This document shows positions 45,363 through 47,639 of a stretch of DNA of 47,639 nt, piece by piece. The DNA comes from Bacteroidales bacterium (GTDB taxonomy: Bacteria; Bacteroidota; Bacteroidia; Bacteroidales; Muribaculaceae): contig JAJBVP010000172.1 in assembly GCA_020859755.1 (NCBI GenBank), positions 1 to 47,639 of the forward strand, in the 5' to 3' direction. Positions within the stretch are counted from its first letter, which is position 1. Each line of letters begins with the position of its first letter. The notes under the pieces were generated by a model that did not search any database, was not told the DNA's origin, and saw nothing but the letters and a program-made list of their open reading frames with translations. The position numbers were made by a program, and so were the translations under genes.

Positions 45363-45754
45363 ACGGGTTTCTCGTTAAGTTTCTCGCAGAGGTCTTGGGC
45401 GAGGTTGCGGTTGTACTCGGGGTCGGGGGTGTCGAAGCGGGCGATGAGGATGTCGCGGTTGTTGACCGTGCGCCCATACACCTCCACGGCCTTGTTCCAA
45501 GGTGGCAGGCGTATGAACGAATGGGTTAGCGGCTCTTTCATCTCCTTGGAGTTGCGGGCGACGAGGTCGTCGAAACGTTCGCTTTGCTTGACGAGTTGAC
45601 TCTCCCTTTGTCCATTGAGGCCCTCAAAATAGTCGTTTTCACCCTCTAACGTGGCGACTCGGTGTTCAAGCCTGTCGTTGAGAATCATTCCCCAAACGGC
45701 CAGAGCCAAAAACGCGACGGCCATAGCGGAAACGACAATCATGGCGGTCAGCAT
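45359..45754 (-). CDS. Membrane-anchored coiled-coil protein, paralogue B
   Basis: The 131-residue protein has an N-terminal membrane helix (about 3-25, TAMIVVSAMAVAFLALAVWG), a coiled coil (about 28-72) and a C-terminal part ending DPEYNRNLAQDLCEKLNEKP, similar to the end of the product at 43688. The start lies within the last codons of the YopX-like gene (7-nt overlap). Function is unknown; the pair could form a complex in the inner membrane. Confidence 0.75.
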   Translation of the reverse strand: MLTAMIVVSAMAVAFLALAVWGMILNDRLEHRVATLEGENDYFEGLNGQRESQLVKQSERFDDLVARNSKEMKEPLTHSFIRLPPWNKAVEVYGRTVNNRDILIARFDTPDPEYNRNLAQDLCEKLNEKPV

Positions 45755-46218
45755 TGCGAGCCTCCTTTCAGCAATTCTGCGTTATCGAAAATGTTGCCGA
45801 TGACAACGTAGGAATCTTTTTCCATCGCTCTCAGCGGGGAGCCATAGGGCGCGAAACGGCCTTTTTCTTTTTCGAAGTGAGCCAAGACGAACGCGGTGAT
45901 TTCCTCGTCCCATTTCACAAGGCAACGGCCTCCGCAAAGGAATCCTTGTTCGGGGTCGGCGTCGTAGTCCCAAAAGTCAACGATGTCGCCCTCGTAGATT
46001 TCGCGGCCGTCGCGGTCTTTGAGACCTGTGTACTGGCCAACCGTGGAGGGGTCTACGGCATCGGCGTAAAGGTGTTTATCCATTCTCCTATTCCTCTCTT
46101 CCTCGGAGGCCGTTTCGACATAGACCATACCGCTGTCGTCGTAAAATCGATTGCGGAGCAAGCCGTAAATCCACTCGCCATATTGCAGGTCTTTGCCGCG
46201 GAATTTAATTTCTCTCAT
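45748..46218 (-). CDS. YopX-family phage protein
   Basis: The start MREIKFRGKDLQYGEWIYGL at 46218 gives 156 residues of the YopX family, common in phages and prophages of low-GC bacteria and Bacteroidetes but without known function. Family features are MREIKFRGK, TVGQYTGLKDRDGREIYEGD and the C-terminal IGNIFDNAELL. The upstream open frame overlaps another gene and has no similarity to YopX. It lies 43 nt after the preceding gene. Confidence 0.88.
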   Translation of the reverse strand: MREIKFRGKDLQYGEWIYGLLRNRFYDDSGMVYVETASEEERNRRMDKHLYADAVDPSTVGQYTGLKDRDGREIYEGDIVDFWDYDADPEQGFLCGGRCLVKWDEEITAFVLAHFEKEKGRFAPYGSPLRAMEKDSYVVIGNIFDNAELLKGGSQC

Positions 46219-46261
46219 TTTTCTAACTTTTACTTTTTTGGTTGAGAATCTTGATTTGGGG

Positions 46262-46564
46262 TTAGGCTTTCTTGCGGCTAATCCAATCCTCAAAAGCGGG
46301 CAACGCGTCCTCAAAATCTTGGTAGGCAACCCCAAGGTTGTAGATGATGTTCGAGGCTCGGTTGGTGTCGGACACCGCGTCGCTGAGGGTCTGCACAAGG
46401 GGGAATTCCTCGCCCAGCAAGTCCTCCAATTTGTCGCGGAGGTCGGTGAGGTTGCGGCAAGCGTCAGCGGCCTCCCAAATAGCGGCGAAAGCAACGGCCT
46501 TGGGGGTTTTGAGGATGATGATTTCCTCTTTCTCTTCTTGTTCTTTTTCGGTGTTCATATTCAT
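46262..46564 (-). CDS. Small acidic helical protein, unknown
   Basis: The start at 46564 (MNMNTEKEQEEKEE) is set by an ATGA overlap with the upstream stop and gives 100 residues. A glutamate-rich N-terminus leads into amphipathic helices (AFAAIWEAADACRNLTDLRDKL and NIIYNLGVAYQDFEDALPAF). No motif was recognised. An alternative start two codons later is possible. Confidence 0.65.
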   Translation of the reverse strand: MNMNTEKEQEEKEEIIILKTPKAVAFAAIWEAADACRNLTDLRDKLEDLLGEEFPLVQTLSDAVSDTNRASNIIYNLGVAYQDFEDALPAFEDWISRKKA

Positions 46565-46782
46565 TTGGTTTTGGTTGGTTTGACATACATCGGGCAGGCA
46601 CCCCATGAGGATTCGGGGCATGGGTCAACGAGGAAAGCCTCGGACTTGGGGTCGCTCTCGGCCATCAGCTGGTAGCGGCGGCAAGCGTGGCATTGGTCGT
46701 GTCCCAGCCCCACGCAAGCGGCGGTGTCGCCACCGTCAACGTAGCCTTCCCATTGGGTGTAGGAGTGGTTGAGCGGGGTCAT
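46561..46782 (-). CDS. Small Cys-rich phage protein, unknown
   Basis: The 73-residue product (start MTPLNHSYTQWEGYVDGG) has cysteines C23, C31, C34, C55 and C63, with a CHAC pair, and could bind zinc or iron. The start at 46782 forms an ATGA overlap with the preceding gene; a start three codons upstream (46791) is equally open. The end overlaps the next gene by ATGA. Confidence 0.65.
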   Translation of the reverse strand: MTPLNHSYTQWEGYVDGGDTAACVGLGHDQCHACRRYQLMAESDPKSEAFLVDPCPESSWGACPMYVKPTKTK

Positions 46783-47102
46783 TCCATCCATCCTTTCTCC
46801 TTGGCTAACGCCTTGGCTTTGGGTAGGTCGTCGGTGACGCGGGCGAGTTCAAGGACGCGGTCGCGGCCCAATTTGCGGTAGAGGGGAATCCAATCGGTGC
46901 GGCAGAGGTCGCACGGCTCGCCAGCCTCTATGGCCTTCGTGCGCCCTTCCTTGTGGGCGATGGCCGACAGCTGGTAGATGTCGCGGCCCTCTTTGTTGAC
47001 GATGAGGTATTGTCGGCCAGCGATATTCAGCCCTCCGTAGTGGCGGGCGATGGACATTTGGGAGTTCATCCAAACGCCTTCGGGGATGATGGGCGAGGTC
47101 AT
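46779..47102 (-). CDS. Small phage protein with a CxxC pair
   Basis: The start MTSPIIPEGVWMNSQMSIAR at 47102 overlaps the upstream stop by ATGA and gives 107 residues. It contains a beta-rich stretch (GGLNIAGRQYLIVNKEGRDI), one CDLC pair near residue 70 and a basic helical C-terminus. Function is unknown. The long open frame upstream is arginine-rich and a shadow of the neighbouring gene. Confidence 0.65.
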   Translation of the reverse strand: MTSPIIPEGVWMNSQMSIARHYGGLNIAGRQYLIVNKEGRDIYQLSAIAHKEGRTKAIEAGEPCDLCRTDWIPLYRKLGRDRVLELARVTDDLPKAKALAKEKGWME

Positions 47103-47449
47103 CGCTCGCCTCCTTTCTCGCCGTCGTCCTCGATGCCGAGCATGGGCGTGGGAAACTGCGAGCGCATATGGCACGCGCCCTCGCTGATAAGCGTCAGGAG
47201 GGTGTGGGCAAAAGTCTCCAGCACCCGGGGGTCGGCGACCACCGCGGACAGGAGCGCGCCGTAATTGCACTCGATGTCGTTGCCGATGGCCACGCCGCAA
47301 AGGCCGTCCTCGTGACGGAACGCCAGCACCAGACCGCGGGCGGGGTTGGCGGCGGCCCACTCGCGGGAGCGTTGAGCGATGTCGGCTATCTCGCCGAAAA
47401 GGTCCCGCGCTTCGCCCTGCGGGATGGAGGGAATGTCGTTCTCTTTCAT
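47099..47449 (-). CDS. First gene of the accessory cassette, unknown
   Basis: The 116-residue protein (MKENDIPSIPQGEARDLFGE) has an amphipathic N-terminal helix, a short beta region (LVLAFRHEDGLCGVAIGNDI) and a helical C-terminal half. No signal peptide or membrane helix is present. It heads the cassette and follows an A/C-rich leader (AACCAAATAAACCAAAAGCC) ending CGATTATG, with no Shine-Dalgarno sequence. No family was recognised. Confidence 0.65.
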   Translation of the reverse strand: MKENDIPSIPQGEARDLFGEIADIAQRSREWAAANPARGLVLAFRHEDGLCGVAIGNDIECNYGALLSAVVADPRVLETFAHTLLTLISEGACHMRSQFPTPMLGIEDDGEKGGER

Positions 47450-47503
47450 AATCGTGTTGGCTTTTGGTTTATTTGGTTGTGAAAGTTAGGTGTTATATTG
47501 GGA

Positions 47504-47582
47504 CCCCGGGCGGCGCGTCGCGGTTTTCTCGGCATTTCGCCGCGATTGTGGCGCGTCGCCCCGGGGGGGGTGGGGGGGGTGG
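47504..47582. other. Large hairpin with adjoining G-tracts upstream of the cassette
   Basis: CCCCGGGCGGCGCG (47504-47517) pairs with 47552-47566 apart from one bulge and one G-U pair, and an inner TCGCGG/CCGCGA stem (47518-47523 with 47540-47545) continues it. GGCGCGTCGC is also present as a direct repeat (47512-47521, 47550-47559). On the plus strand G8-T-G8-T-GG adjoins it. No T tract follows on the minus strand, so it is not a standard terminator. It could be a regulatory or protein-binding structure. Confidence 0.6.
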
Positions 47583-47639
47583 TCAAAGCTTGATCACGTT
47601 GGTGTAGGTCAGATCGCCATTGTAGCCCCGGGCGCGCAG
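47583..47639 (-). CDS. Partial phage gene, C-terminus only
   Basis: The last 57 bases read in one minus-strand frame as 18 residues, LRARGYNGDLTYTNVIKL, then TGA. The composition looks like a genuine protein end. The rest lies beyond the window, so no function is assigned; a structural gene upstream of the accessory cassette is possible. The intergenic region to the next gene (47450-47582) contains the hairpin and G-tracts. Confidence 0.5.
   Translation of the reverse strand: MRARGYNGDLTYTNVIKL

Larger units (their letters stand above)
29508..47639. mobile_element. Phage-derived region (prophage end or remnant), right end outside window
   Basis: The region holds tail-tip, fibre and lysis genes plus a cassette of phage-type accessory genes (YopX-like, VRR-NUC, SNF2-type helicase). 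All are on the minus strand with many ATGA overlaps. The left boundary is set between the mce promoter and the first terminator; no attachment-site repeat or tRNA could be recognised. Integrase, terminase, portal, capsid and tape-measure genes are not visible, so the element is either cut by the window or incomplete. Confidence 0.8.

Noticed and set aside
47481-47488. TAACTTTC as a -7 box for the accessory cassette
   Set aside because: One mismatch at the key last base and no -33 box at proper spacing; too weak to list as a promoter.

Overview
This window comes from a G+C-rich member of the Bacteroidales, a gut-type anaerobe. The basis is the gene content: an ilvD-ilvB-ilvN-ilvC operon, an 11-subunit complex I with fused NuoCD, an AtpB with a signal peptide, and a sodium-pumping methylmalonyl-CoA decarboxylase. 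Several promoters also fit the Bacteroidetes TTTG / TAnnTTTG pattern, and Shine-Dalgarno sequences are largely absent. Every supported gene lies on the minus strand, so transcription runs from high to low coordinates. No tRNA, rRNA or CRISPR array was recognised.

Region 1 (1-5700) is the branched-chain amino-acid operon ilvD-ilvB-ilvN-ilvC. It has a good promoter upstream of ilvD and a textbook intrinsic terminator after ilvC. Region 2 (5733-24021) is a respiratory block in transcription order nuoA-B-CD-H, then atpD-C-B-E-F-H-A-G, then nuoI-J-K-L-M-N. The complete F-type ATP synthase operon therefore sits inside the complex I operon. Complex I has no NuoE, F or G here, NuoI has a duplicated C-terminal tail, and nuoN is followed by a 9-bp minisatellite and a terminator. 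The longer spacers are built from recurring short repeat families in a recurring order. Region 3 (24158-29346) holds one small unknown gene and the mce-mmdA-oadG-mmdC-oadB operon. It encodes epimerisation of methylmalonyl-CoA and its decarboxylation to propionyl-CoA coupled to Na+ export, the last steps of the succinate-propionate pathway.

Region 4 (about 29474-47639, running off the right edge) is phage-derived. In transcription order it has the C-terminus of an unknown gene, a large hairpin next to G-tracts, and a tightly coupled cassette of twelve small or medium genes (YopX-like, Cys-rich proteins, radical SAM enzyme, SNF2-type helicase, VRR-NUC nuclease). A giant 1864-residue tail-tip protein follows, then three related tail fibres with BspA-type leucine-rich repeats. 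Two of the fibres are each followed by a small paralogous partner gene, and a lysis cassette (holin-like protein, membrane coiled-coil protein, amidase, spanin-like lipoprotein) sits between them. A terminator separates the phage genes from mce. No integrase, terminase, capsid or tape-measure gene is visible, so this is one end of a prophage or a remnant.

The metabolic genes fit one scheme: complex I and the decarboxylase build ion gradients, and the ATP synthase uses a proton gradient judging from its c-subunit residues. Functions are assigned by reading motifs and family resemblance only; no database search was run.
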